In this document: one piece after another, positions 27,872 to 35,696 of the stretch | Layout of the letters: each line of letters begins with the position of its first letter | How positions within the stretch are numbered: position 1 is the stretch's first letter | DNA from: Rhizobium jaguaris | Lineage (GTDB): Bacteria > Pseudomonadota > Alphaproteobacteria > Rhizobiales > Rhizobiaceae | NCBI RefSeq assembly: GCF_003627755.1 | Contig: NZ_CP032694.1 | Location: 4,150,501 to 4,214,500, forward strand | Direction: 5' to 3' | Length of the DNA: 64,000 nucleotides | Program-made: the position numbers and the translations under genes | The notes under the pieces: model-generated | Told to the model about the DNA's origin: nothing | The model's input: only the letters and a program-made list of their open reading frames with translations | The model's database searches: none

Positions 27872-28221
27872 AGTCCGGTTACTCCCACGCAGGCCACGCC
27901 GGCGGTCACGAGAAAGACGCCCGTTGCGTGGCGGAGGTTAATGTTTTCCTTGAAGATTAAGGCTCCGGCGAAGACGATGACGACATAGCTCAACGCCATG
28001 AGCGGAAAGGCTATGGACAGAGGAACGTGCTCGAGCACGGCGGTCCAGGCCAAAAGCTCCACCGCCCAAAAGACGATACCCAGCCATGTGACAGGCTTGG
28101 TCAGCGCCGAGAGCAATGCGTTTTCGCTTGCCGCTTGCTTGAAGCAGACCTCGCGCGCCGTTTCCGCCAGCACGCAGAAAAGGATCAGCGCAAGCATGGG
28201 AAGGGTCAGGCTGCCGCTCAT
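27868..28221 (-). CDS. SMR/DMT-type small membrane protein 1
   Basis: The 117-residue protein has four membrane helices, with a glutamate in helix 1 (CVLAETAREVCFKQA) near the EmrE Glu14 position, and SIAFPLMALSYVVIVFAGALIFKE in helices 3-4. It is similar in plan to the protein at 24637-25065, and the pair could form a heterodimer. ATGA overlaps join it to the genes on both sides. The substrate is unknown; operon context suggests an acyl-amine or lipid precursor. Confidence 0.83.
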   Translation of the reverse strand: MSGSLTLPMLALILFCVLAETAREVCFKQAASENALLSALTKPVTWLGIVFWAVELLAWTAVLEHVPLSIAFPLMALSYVVIVFAGALIFKENINLRHATGVFLVTAGVACVGVTGL

Positions 28222-29171
28222 GCCATGTACTCCGCCAGGACCTCCAGCAACGCGTGATTTGCGGCACTGTTGATGTTCCTGGTTGTTTCGGGCTTCGGCC
28301 GGATATGTGGCTGGTCGATAAAAATCTCGGCCTTTTTCAAAAGCCGGGTTCTGAAATCGCCGGCATAGTTCGGGGCGGAATAGTCACCGATGACATCGGC
28401 GCCGATGATGCGATGGCGGCTGCCGATCTCGCTGATCAGCGCCAGCAGATAGGGCAGTCGCATCCGACCCTGGTCCCAGTTCGTCACGGCGTCGTCTGCG
28501 GCCAACACGTCCTTGTCGATCGTCACGTAGACGGCCTCGGTGCGAATTCGGCTCAGCATCCGGTCAATGAAATTTTCCTCGCCGATCTCGGAAATGGATC
28601 GCCAGTGCAGTGCCCCCTTCTCCTGTCGGTAGCTGGCGCCGCTGCCATAATCGGCCAGCACACGGCTCGGCGGGTGTTGGTAAGGGTAGAGTTCGAGCTT
28701 GCCGTCGCCGAGCCAATGTAGATTGGCTCCCTTGCGCTCGGGGCTGCGAAGGTCCCGGCTGCAAACGCCGATGGTGATGACCTTTTGGATATTGCGATGA
28801 GCAAGCGCGCTGTTGACCCAGGAGCCGCAATGCATGCCGCCGTTGAAGGTAACCCAGTCCGGATGATTGTCGAAATGAATGAGCGTCGCCGCAACGGACT
28901 GCCGCTCCAGAGCCCCGTCAAGAAGCAGCGCCGTCACATGATGAAAGTCGCCCGACCCCATGAAACAGAGCTGCGGATCCTTGCCAGCTGCGGGAGTGCT
29001 CTTGACAATATTGCGGCCGAGTTCGGCAAGCGCCTTCTGGTTGCTCCAGAGTCGTACCGCTGTGCCCGTTTCCTTGTCGACGTGCTGGCACGCGCCCGCA
29101 AGTTTGCAGGCGCGCACGAAATCCGGCTGCAACTCCAACGCATCATCGAGATGAAGAAGAAGGAGTTGCAC
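28218..29171 (-). CDS. Arginase-fold (ureohydrolase-like) enzyme
   Basis: The 317-residue protein keeps all six residues expected for the binuclear manganese site, although in divergent motifs: GSGDFHH (His77 for the GGDHS histidine), HFDNHPD (Asp101, His103, Asp105) and TIDKDV (Asp219, Asp221). Ureohydrolases remove urea from guanidino compounds, or formamide from formimino compounds. The loops differ from true arginase and agmatinase, so the substrate is open. It starts with GTG at 29171 behind GGAG/AAGG, four bases after the aminotransferase stop. In the operon it could generate an amine such as ornithine or putrescine; this is inference. Confidence 0.75.
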   Translation of the reverse strand: MQLLLLHLDDALELQPDFVRACKLAGACQHVDKETGTAVRLWSNQKALAELGRNIVKSTPAAGKDPQLCFMGSGDFHHVTALLLDGALERQSVAATLIHFDNHPDWVTFNGGMHCGSWVNSALAHRNIQKVITIGVCSRDLRSPERKGANLHWLGDGKLELYPYQHPPSRVLADYGSGASYRQEKGALHWRSISEIGEENFIDRMLSRIRTEAVYVTIDKDVLAADDAVTNWDQGRMRLPYLLALISEIGSRHRIIGADVIGDYSAPNYAGDFRTRLLKKAEIFIDQPHIRPKPETTRNINSAANHALLEVLAEYMA

Positions 29172-29175
29172 CGCC

Positions 29176-30597
29176 TTATCTCCGAGCTGCGCGCGTGAGA
29201 AGCTGATCGAGCAGAGCGATCGCCAGATCGATCTCCTCGCGGGTGATCAGCAGGTTGGGCGCGAAGGTAATGACGTTCTTGTGGTAGCCGCCGACGTCGA
29301 GCACGAGGCCGTACATCTTGGAACCGACCTGGATGTCGCCCTTCATGCCCTCGTCGCAGAGCCAATCCATCGTAGCCTTGTCCGGCGTGTAGCTGTCGTC
29401 CTTGCAGATCTCCATTCGCAGGGCCAAGCCCAGCCCGTCGACTTCGCCGACGATGGCATGGCGCTTCTGCAATTGTTTCAGCCCATCGAGGAAATAGGCA
29501 CCCTTGGCCATGATGGCCGCGCCGAAATCCTCCTCTTCCAACATCTTCATGGTTTCGAGAGCCACGGCGGTCCCCATCGGGTTGCTGGCGAAGGTGGAAT
29601 GTGTCGAGCCGGGCGGGAAGATCTCCGGATTGATCATCTCTTCCCTTGCCCAGACGCCTGAAAGCGGGTTGAGTCCGTTGGTGATGGCCTTGCCAAAGAC
29701 GAGAGCATCGGGCGAAACGCCGAAATGCTCGATGGACCAGAGCTTGCCGGTACGGTAGACGCCCATCTGGATTTCGTCGACGACGAGCAGAATGCCGTGA
29801 TCGTCCAGCACCTTCTTGAGTTCGACGAAGAAATTCATCGGCGGAATGACGTAGCCGCCGGTGCCCTGGATCGGCTCGATATAGAAGGCGGCATATTCGG
29901 ACTTGCCGGCCTTCGGATCCCAGACGCCGTTATATTCGCTCTCGAACAGGCGCGCGAACTTCTGGACGCAATGGTGTCCGTATTCCTCTTTCGACATGCC
30001 CTTCGGGCCGCGGAAATGATAGGGGAACTCGATGAACTGCGCCCGATCGCCGAAGTGGCCGTAGCGGCGGCGATAGCGATAGCTCGAGGTAATGGCCGAG
30101 GCGCCGAGGGTACGGCCGTGATAACCGCCCTCGAAGGCGAACATCAGACTCTTGCCGCCGGTGTAGTTACGTACGAGCTTCAGCGAATCCTCGACGGCCT
30201 GCGAGCCGCCGACATTGAAATGAACCCGACCCTTGCGCCCAAACTTGCGCTCTGCATCCTGGGCGATCATCGCTGCCAGTTCCACCTTTTCGCGATGCAG
30301 ATATTGCGAGGCGACCTGCGGCAGCCGGTCGAGCTGCCGGTGTGCGGCGGCGTTCAGGCGTTCGTTGCGATAGCCGAAATTGACGGCGGAATACCACATC
30401 TGCAGATCGAGAAACGGCGTTCCGGCCTGGTCGTAGACGTAGGAACCGTCGCATTCCTCGAAGAATTTCGGTTTTGCCGCGTAGTGGACCGTATCACCAT
30501 GGGAGCAATAGGCTTCCTCAAGGATACGCAACTCTGCCTCGGATCTGACGGGCAACTGCGTCTCGCCACTAAAGGCTTCGGCTACATTGGTTTTCAT
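29176..30597 (-). CDS. Class III PLP-dependent aminotransferase
   Basis: The 473-residue enzyme has the class III signature: FNVGGSQAVEDSLKLVRNYTG, FEGGYHGRTLGASAITSS, IEPIQGTGGYVIPP, the cofactor Asp in LLVVDEIQMGVYRTGKLWSI and the Schiff-base Lys in ALVFGKAITNGLNPLSG. Relatives include ornithine, putrescine, diaminobutyrate and phosphoethanolamine-lyase-type enzymes. It probably transaminates, or lyses, an omega-amino compound and is second in the operon, after the phosphatase gene. No deviation in active-site residues is seen. Confidence 0.9.
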   Translation of the reverse strand: MKTNVAEAFSGETQLPVRSEAELRILEEAYCSHGDTVHYAAKPKFFEECDGSYVYDQAGTPFLDLQMWYSAVNFGYRNERLNAAAHRQLDRLPQVASQYLHREKVELAAMIAQDAERKFGRKGRVHFNVGGSQAVEDSLKLVRNYTGGKSLMFAFEGGYHGRTLGASAITSSYRYRRRYGHFGDRAQFIEFPYHFRGPKGMSKEEYGHHCVQKFARLFESEYNGVWDPKAGKSEYAAFYIEPIQGTGGYVIPPMNFFVELKKVLDDHGILLVVDEIQMGVYRTGKLWSIEHFGVSPDALVFGKAITNGLNPLSGVWAREEMINPEIFPPGSTHSTFASNPMGTAVALETMKMLEEEDFGAAIMAKGAYFLDGLKQLQKRHAIVGEVDGLGLALRMEICKDDSYTPDKATMDWLCDEGMKGDIQVGSKMYGLVLDVGGYHKNVITFAPNLLITREEIDLAIALLDQLLTRAARR

Positions 30598-30616
30598 TAA
30601 ATGCCTCTCGGTCTGT

Positions 30617-31300
30617 TTATGCGGTCTTGCAATTCAGCAGCGCGCGGCGCTCCTGTGCGACGCTGGGAAGGATGGCTTCCATTTTTGGAAGCAGGTCGGC
30701 GAAATTTTCGAAGCCGACAAAGGGAATGCCGCGGTCGTCGCAATAATCGGCGAGCTTGTCTTTTGCGAAGACAAGGTCGACCTTGTCGGCAACACAGAAA
30801 TCGCTTCGCCCATCACCGATGTAGATCTGCAGTTCGGCGCTTTTGACAACCAGGCATTTGCAGACGCCTGAACCGGACATGCAGCCGGCTGCCGTGGGCG
30901 ACGGAGAAAGAGAATACGAGTCTCGGCCAAGGGCGAAGCGATGGGTGAGGACGTTGGCGACAATCCGCAGGTCTTCGATGCCGTGGCGCGCCAGAATATG
31001 ACGAATGAAATAGTCGACACCATCGCTGACGATCGTCACGGGCAGATCACTGCGGTCGCAGTAGGACAGGAAGTCCTCAAAGCCGGGGTCGATGGACACC
31101 GTGTTCAGGAGCGTGTCGAGGTCCGCCCGGCTCGCCTGGACGAGAGCGATCTGTCGGCGCATGCACTCCGCCGACCCGATCAACCCCTGCTTCCACTGCT
31201 GTTCTATGTCTTCCCACTCGGAACCGGCAAAACGAGACAACACCATATCCGTCGCGTCTTCGATGGATATGGTTCCATCAAAATCGCAAAACACCTGCAT
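30617..31300 (-). CDS. HAD-IB (MtnX-like) phosphatase
   Basis: The 227-residue protein has HAD motif I FCDFDGTISIEDAT (Asp6, Asp8), motif II VTIVSDGVDYF, and motifs III/IV KSAELQIYIGDGRSDFCVADKVD. This is the MtnX/phosphoserine-phosphatase subgroup, acting on small phosphomonoesters. The start at 31300 is chosen because motif I must be near the N-terminus. A Cys-rich insertion (CMSGSGVCKC, about residues 148-157) is unusual. It is first in the nine-gene operon, 101 bases after the histidine kinase gene, with a repeat box in between. Confidence 0.85.
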   Translation of the reverse strand: MQVFCDFDGTISIEDATDMVLSRFAGSEWEDIEQQWKQGLIGSAECMRRQIALVQASRADLDTLLNTVSIDPGFEDFLSYCDRSDLPVTIVSDGVDYFIRHILARHGIEDLRIVANVLTHRFALGRDSYSLSPSPTAAGCMSGSGVCKCLVVKSAELQIYIGDGRSDFCVADKVDLVFAKDKLADYCDDRGIPFVGFENFADLLPKMEAILPSVAQERRALLNCKTA

Positions 31301-31347
31301 GAAAATGCCCTTTCGCCTTATCCCTGAGTTGCATCTAACAACTTCGG

Positions 31348-31384
31348 ATGAGCCGGGCATGAGGGGAAGATGATGCGAAAATGA
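31348..31384 (-). promoter_or_regulatory. Four-fold 11-bp repeat box before the lipid-type operon
   Basis: ATGA on the plus strand (TCAT on the minus strand) occurs at 31348, 31359, 31370 and 31381, an exact 11-bp period. It lies between the kinase stop and the HAD phosphatase start, the right place for an OmpR-family activator of the operon. Confidence 0.65.
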
Positions 31385-31401
31385 AAAACACGCGGAGTTG
31401 A

Positions 31402-32781
31402 TTATCTGCTTTTGGGCAGTCGCAGATCAACCCGCAGACCCCCGCCCCAACGCGGCGTCGATAGCTCGATCGTCGCGGCGAGCCGGTCCGCGGTATCGGC
31501 GACAATTGCAAGACCAAGGCCTGCGCCATCGGTATGAAGCGTATCGAGCCGATAGAACCGCTGAAAGACTGCCGCACGCTCATCGGGTGGAATACCTGGC
31601 CCGCTGTCGCTGATCGATACCCGCCAAAGATCGCTTTCGGATGTGATCACCACTTCGATCCTGCCGGCGACGGGCGTGTATTTGATGGCGTTGTCCAACA
31701 GATTGCTGATCATCATGCGCAGCAGCGATTCATCGGTTTTGACCTGCGCCGTTTCACCACCGTCCAGCGAGACATCAAGCTGCCGGCTGGTGATGATGTT
31801 GCCGAATTCCGCCAGTACCGAGGCCACCAGATGGTGAAGCTGGACAGGGATCGGATTAAGGGGATGATGGCTTACTCGGGCCAGTCGCAACAATTGCTCG
31901 ATCAGATGTATGGCGCGATTGTTGCTGGCCACGAGATCGGCGATGATCGTCTGTCGTTCCTGCTCGCTGTCGCTATTGCCCAGCATCTGCAGCAACAGCT
32001 TCACGCTGGCTTGCGGGGTACGCAACTGATGTGCGGCAAGATCGGAGAAGCGCCGCTCGAGCGTCAATGAGTGACCTAGTTTCTCGAGAAGCTGGTTGAT
32101 CGAGCGGCCGAGCGGCAACAAGTCTCGCGGCAAACCTTCGACGGGGATGGCGGAGAGATCGTCGGGCGACCGGGTGCGGATCTGGCGCACCAGCCCGTGG
32201 ATCGTCCGCAAGCCGCTGTTGATGCCGAGCCAGATGAGAAAGCCTATGACCGGCACGAGCACGAGCAGTGGAAAGAAGAGATTGAGCACGATGTTGGAAA
32301 CCAGCGTTTCCCGAAGAGCGATCTTCTCGCCGATCTCCATGACCATGGTGGTGTTCGGTATCGGCAGGGAGTAGACCCGCCATTCCTCTCCGTTATAGGT
32401 GAGCGTGGTGAAGCCTTCCTTCTGTTGCGGCACGTCGGACGGGAACGCCGTGCTGCTGTAGAAGCGAATATGGCCGTCCGCCCAGGCACGAAACATGTGG
32501 GCATCGGCGTAGTCGTCGGCGTCCTCATTGAAGGCCAGCTGGTTGTCCATGTTGAAGTCGATGTCTTCGATCTGCTTGGGAGAGCGGTCCGGCGCTCTTT
32601 CCATCGGGCGGCGCAGCAGATTCCAGATAACGTTCGCATCGTCGATAAGCTGGGCATCGTAAATATTGTTGATTTCGCGCGTTGCGCTGTTGAACGCGAA
32701 GGCGCCGATCACGACGATCGTCACCACCACGACCGGCGCGATCCTGAAGAAGAGTTTGCGGGTTAGCGTGGAGTTGTTCAT
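31402..32781 (-). CDS. QseC/PmrB-like sensor histidine kinase
   Basis: The 459-residue kinase has a first membrane helix (about 13-32), a periplasmic domain of about 130 residues rich in acids (DIDFNMDNQLAFNEDADDYAD), a second helix (about 163-186), HAMP, H-box SDLAAHQLRTPQASVKLLL (His251), N-box ISNLLDNAIKYTP, and G-boxes SDSGPGIPPDE and GAGLGLAIVADTADRL. The periplasmic domain resembles the N-terminal sensor region of QseC/TctE-type kinases. It overlaps its response regulator by ATGA. Confidence 0.92.
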   Translation of the reverse strand: MNNSTLTRKLFFRIAPVVVVTIVVIGAFAFNSATREINNIYDAQLIDDANVIWNLLRRPMERAPDRSPKQIEDIDFNMDNQLAFNEDADDYADAHMFRAWADGHIRFYSSTAFPSDVPQQKEGFTTLTYNGEEWRVYSLPIPNTTMVMEIGEKIALRETLVSNIVLNLFFPLLVLVPVIGFLIWLGINSGLRTIHGLVRQIRTRSPDDLSAIPVEGLPRDLLPLGRSINQLLEKLGHSLTLERRFSDLAAHQLRTPQASVKLLLQMLGNSDSEQERQTIIADLVASNNRAIHLIEQLLRLARVSHHPLNPIPVQLHHLVASVLAEFGNIITSRQLDVSLDGGETAQVKTDESLLRMMISNLLDNAIKYTPVAGRIEVVITSESDLWRVSISDSGPGIPPDERAAVFQRFYRLDTLHTDGAGLGLAIVADTADRLAATIELSTPRWGGGLRVDLRLPKSR

Positions 32782-33446
32782 CGCTCGATCATATATCCAA
32801 CGCCGCGGATCGATTTGATGAAATCTGTGCCCAGCTTCTTGCGCAGATTGTAGATCGTCACTTCGATCGCGTTGCTCTCGACGGTGTTCTCAGCATCATA
32901 AAGCGCATATTCGATATCGTTCTTGGTCACGTATCGGCCGCTGCGCTCCATCAGCAGCTTCAGCAGATGAAATTCCTTCGCGGTGGTATGAACCTGCGCA
33001 TTCCCTTTGCGGGCGACCATCGCCGACGGATCGATCTCGACATCGCCGCATCGTATGAGGCTTTCGGTTCGCCCGTCGCGGCGACGGATCAGCGCGCGCA
33101 GGCGGGCCAGTAGCTCGTCGAGATCGAACGGCTTGACCAGATAGTCGTCGGCACCCTCGTCGAGCCCTTCCACTTTCTGGCGTACGGCGTCGAGCGCGGT
33201 CAGCAACAGGATGGGCACGGAATTGCCCCTCTGCCGAACGCGCCTCAATACCTCCATGCCGTTGAGCTGCGGCAGGTTGATATCGAGGATAACAGCCGCG
33301 AAATGCGAATGCTGCGCAGCTTCCAGGCCAGACTCGCCATCCCGCATCCAATCGACGCCGTAAGCATGCTTCTCCAAAGCCTTCTTGAGGGATGATCCAA
33401 GAATATTATCGTCTTCAACAAGCAGAACACGCACGGTCGATCTCAT
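32778..33446 (-). CDS. QseB/PmrA-like response regulator
   Basis: The 222-residue regulator has a receiver domain (VRVLLVEDDN, Asp55 in VILDINLPQLNG, DDYLVKPFDLDELLARL) and a winged helix (TTAKEFHLLKLLMERSGRYV, SNAIEVTIYNLRKKLG, SIRGVGYMIER), the PmrA/QseB subgroup of OmpR regulators. It is divergent from a small exported-protein gene. Repeats with 11-bp spacing lie just upstream of its start, so it may control both directions. Confidence 0.94.
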   Translation of the reverse strand: MRSTVRVLLVEDDNILGSSLKKALEKHAYGVDWMRDGESGLEAAQHSHFAAVILDINLPQLNGMEVLRRVRQRGNSVPILLLTALDAVRQKVEGLDEGADDYLVKPFDLDELLARLRALIRRRDGRTESLIRCGDVEIDPSAMVARKGNAQVHTTAKEFHLLKLLMERSGRYVTKNDIEYALYDAENTVESNAIEVTIYNLRKKLGTDFIKSIRGVGYMIER

Positions 33447-33461
33447 TCGTCAATAGGGATT

Positions 33462-33492
33462 GTGAAGCCGATGTGAACCGTAATTGAAGCGG
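33462..33492. promoter_or_regulatory. Three-fold 11-bp repeat between the regulator and small exported-protein genes
   Basis: GTGAAGCCG (33462), GTGAACCG (33473) and TTGAAGCGG (33484) recur at an exact 11-bp period. They overlap the -35 element of the plus-strand promoter at 33484. The minus-strand core TTCA is similar to the TCAT core of the box at 31348. Confidence 0.55.
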
Positions 33493-33512
33493 CCTTGTGG
33501 CAGAGGTATAAT
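33484..33512 (+). promoter_or_regulatory. Sigma-70-type promoter for the small exported-protein gene
   Basis: TTGAAG, 17 bases, TATAAT. This is the best housekeeping promoter seen in the window and points to the gene at 33671 with a leader of about 150 bases. Confidence 0.65.
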
Positions 33513-33670
33513 ACAATGTTTCGGTCCAACAAGACCTGCAAGAGCGTATCCGAGCTTCAGAGTGTCCGATTGTCTTTCCCATCTCTCTCCCGGCATTCGA
33601 CCATATCCCGAAACGTTTGGCTTACACATTTTGTCCGCGAACTGCGAACCGGGCTGAGGGATGAAGGGAC

Positions 33671-33955
33671 ATGAAAACGCTCGCTCTTGTCGTTCCATCG
33701 CTTATATCAATCACTTTCGCCCTTTCCTTCAACGCCTTGGCCGCGAACACCGCAACCACCGGAAACAGCAATTCCGGACAATGCGCGAAAATGGTGAACA
33801 GCATCAATGACGGATTGAAGTCATCGTCGATTAGCGCCGCCGACAGAAAGCGAGCGCAAGCATTGGTGACCGAAGCTCTTAAGCGCTGCAAGGCCGACGA
33901 CTATTCCGGCGCCGACAGTTATTTCATCGAGGCCTTGAAGTTGCTGCATAAGTAA
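33671..33955 (+). CDS. Small exported two-cysteine protein (paralogue B)
   Basis: The 94-residue protein has a signal peptide (to about FNALAAN) and a helical mature part with Cys38 and Cys73. It is a paralogue of the protein at 19094-19354, with the same 35-residue cysteine spacing and a shared R-C-K/N-A-D-D motif. It stands divergent from the PmrA-like regulator behind a strong promoter that overlaps the repeat box. It may be a target, ligand or stress protein of that system; function unknown. Confidence 0.72.
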   Translation: MKTLALVVPSLISITFALSFNALAANTATTGNSNSGQCAKMVNSINDGLKSSSISAADRKRAQALVTEALKRCKADDYSGADSYFIEALKLLHK

Positions 33956-34223
33956 TGCCCCGGACGCATCACGTAAAATGTTTTCACTTGACATAGATAG
34001 GTTGAATGATAAGTATAGATTTTACAATCTATGCATGATTTTAATGATCAAAATTATCTAATCAAAAATTTATTTTGTAATCATTATGTATTATTTCTTT
34101 ATTTATTGAGCCGACTTACCAAGACATAACACGAATAAATCGTTTCTGTTCATACTGGCAGGAAAGTTCTGAATGGAGGCGGTCGTTAAGCGGAAACGCA
34201 ACTGGCGCGGCAAATAGAGGATT
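33956..34223. other. AT-rich spacer with inverted repeat
   Basis: The composition changes sharply to A/T. It holds a perfect TTGACA at 33988-33993 and a 7-bp inverted repeat ATAGATT-TTAC-AATCTAT at 34015-34032. No gene is seen. It is a candidate for transferred DNA or a silenced promoter region. Confidence 0.5.
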
Positions 34224-35330
34224 ATGCGCCGCCGGGGATTGGTGGCTTTGATGGCGACGGTTTGGGAGAGGATCAAGCAATTTACAGTGAACCGGATTGT
34301 CTGGCGCAGCCTGCTCGCGATCTGTTGTATCGCGCTATTTATTCTTTTTGTCGTTCGCCCGTGGGAAGATGATACATCCGATATCGAAAGCAACGTCGCC
34401 TTGGCCTGGAACAAGGCCATCGATCGCCTCGGCATGGAGCCGCTCTATCCTCCTCAAGAAGATTTCTTCGTGGGCGACATCTACATCGTAGCGACACGAT
34501 CCAAGGAAGCGCCCGTTCCCGATTATCCGTCCGAGGTTTTCGAAGGCAAGGGTTTCAAGATCGGCCATCTCGATCTTCGTGCGAAAATCAATGGCCGCGA
34601 CCAGACCCCTCGTTTCGCCGTGACCAAGCTGGTGGCGACGGGTAACGCCGATAGTGATCAATCGAACGTCGAAATCTCAAGCTCGCCCGATGCCAACCTC
34701 GTTTCTCTGTCGGAAATCTCGTTTCCCGGCGTTTCGATCCGGCGCAGGCTGAACAGCGGTACGAGCTATAATCTCTTTGCGCTCGGACGCGATACCTCCA
34801 TGGTTGAGGACATCACGATCTCAAAGGCCGAGACCTATTCGGTTCCGGTTCTCGACGCCTTATCCGCTCTGGGGCAATACTGCACGGATGAGGCGACCGA
34901 AAAATTGTGCGGTGACCGCTATGCGCGAAAAATATTCGAATTCGTGTTCGGCCGCGACATCAATGCCAAATATCAGGAAAAATTCATTTTCAACCTGAAC
35001 ATCAAGCTGATCAGCCAGGTTTACCTGACGCGACAGATTGACGTCGCGACCGGAGCAGCCGACGACGTGCGCTATTCGATTTCAAACGCAACCCCGCACA
35101 AAAAAGCTGCCAAGGACAGTGGAGAGGATCAAAGCGCGACTAACGATACCTCAGCCAAATCGGATTCCATCAGCGATGTCGGCAAGGATCCGCCACCGAT
35201 CCCCCTCCCCTTGGAATTTATCCGCTACGCGGCGCAAAATGGCGCCTCAATCGCAAACAGGCAGACATTCGCGAAACCGCTCGCCTTCGGTTTCCGCTCC
35301 GTATCTTTCGCAATCGACCCCACTCCTTGA
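34224..35330 (+). CDS. Unrecognised single-pass membrane protein
   Basis: The 368-residue protein has one N-terminal membrane helix (about 28-47, WRSLLAICCIALFILFVVRP) and a large non-cytoplasmic domain (DDTSDIESNVALAWNKAIDRLG and onward), with a Lys/Asp/Ser-rich low-complexity stretch near residues 290-330. I do not recognise the family. The start at 34224 is tight to AGAGGA; an inner ATG at 34251 is possible. It is followed after 11 bases by a small exported-protein gene, so the two are likely one unit. Confidence 0.65.
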   Translation: MRRRGLVALMATVWERIKQFTVNRIVWRSLLAICCIALFILFVVRPWEDDTSDIESNVALAWNKAIDRLGMEPLYPPQEDFFVGDIYIVATRSKEAPVPDYPSEVFEGKGFKIGHLDLRAKINGRDQTPRFAVTKLVATGNADSDQSNVEISSSPDANLVSLSEISFPGVSIRRRLNSGTSYNLFALGRDTSMVEDITISKAETYSVPVLDALSALGQYCTDEATEKLCGDRYARKIFEFVFGRDINAKYQEKFIFNLNIKLISQVYLTRQIDVATGAADDVRYSISNATPHKKAAKDSGEDQSATNDTSAKSDSISDVGKDPPPIPLPLEFIRYAAQNGASIANRQTFAKPLAFGFRSVSFAIDPTP

Positions 35331-35341
35331 GGAGAGATGCC

Positions 35342-35632
35342 ATGGTTACGCGTCTTGTTTTGGTGACGTTTCTGCTAATGAGCGGATCCATGATGGTGAT
35401 GGCTCAGACGCAGGTGCCGGCCCCGGAAAAGCAGCCAGACACGCCGAAGCCAAAGCCAGCAGATTGCAAGCCGAAAGACTATTTGTGTCTGATCATTAGT
35501 AACAAAAACGGGACTTTTACGCCGGGCGCCGGAATTACCGCTGCGGAACGTCGGGACAATCTCGGCCTCGACAAATACGATCTCAACAAGAAACTGGAAA
35601 CCCATATAGACCGGAGCCCAGGAGTTATGTGA
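35342..35632 (+). CDS. Small exported Pro/Lys-rich hypothetical protein
   Basis: The 96-residue protein has a signal peptide (MVTRLVLVTFLLMSGSMMVM, then AQTQ), a Pro/Lys-rich linker (PAPEKQPDTPKPKPAD) and a small C-terminal part with CKPKDYLCLIISN, two cysteines seven residues apart. Not recognised. GAGGAGA supports the ATG at 35342. It probably works with the upstream membrane protein. Confidence 0.6.
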   Translation: MVTRLVLVTFLLMSGSMMVMAQTQVPAPEKQPDTPKPKPADCKPKDYLCLIISNKNGTFTPGAGITAAERRDNLGLDKYDLNKKLETHIDRSPGVM

Positions 35633-35696
35633 TCGCAACCACCGGCCATGAGGGAGCGCACGCCCGATCTTCTCTGCGTCACGCCTCGCCTAGGGG

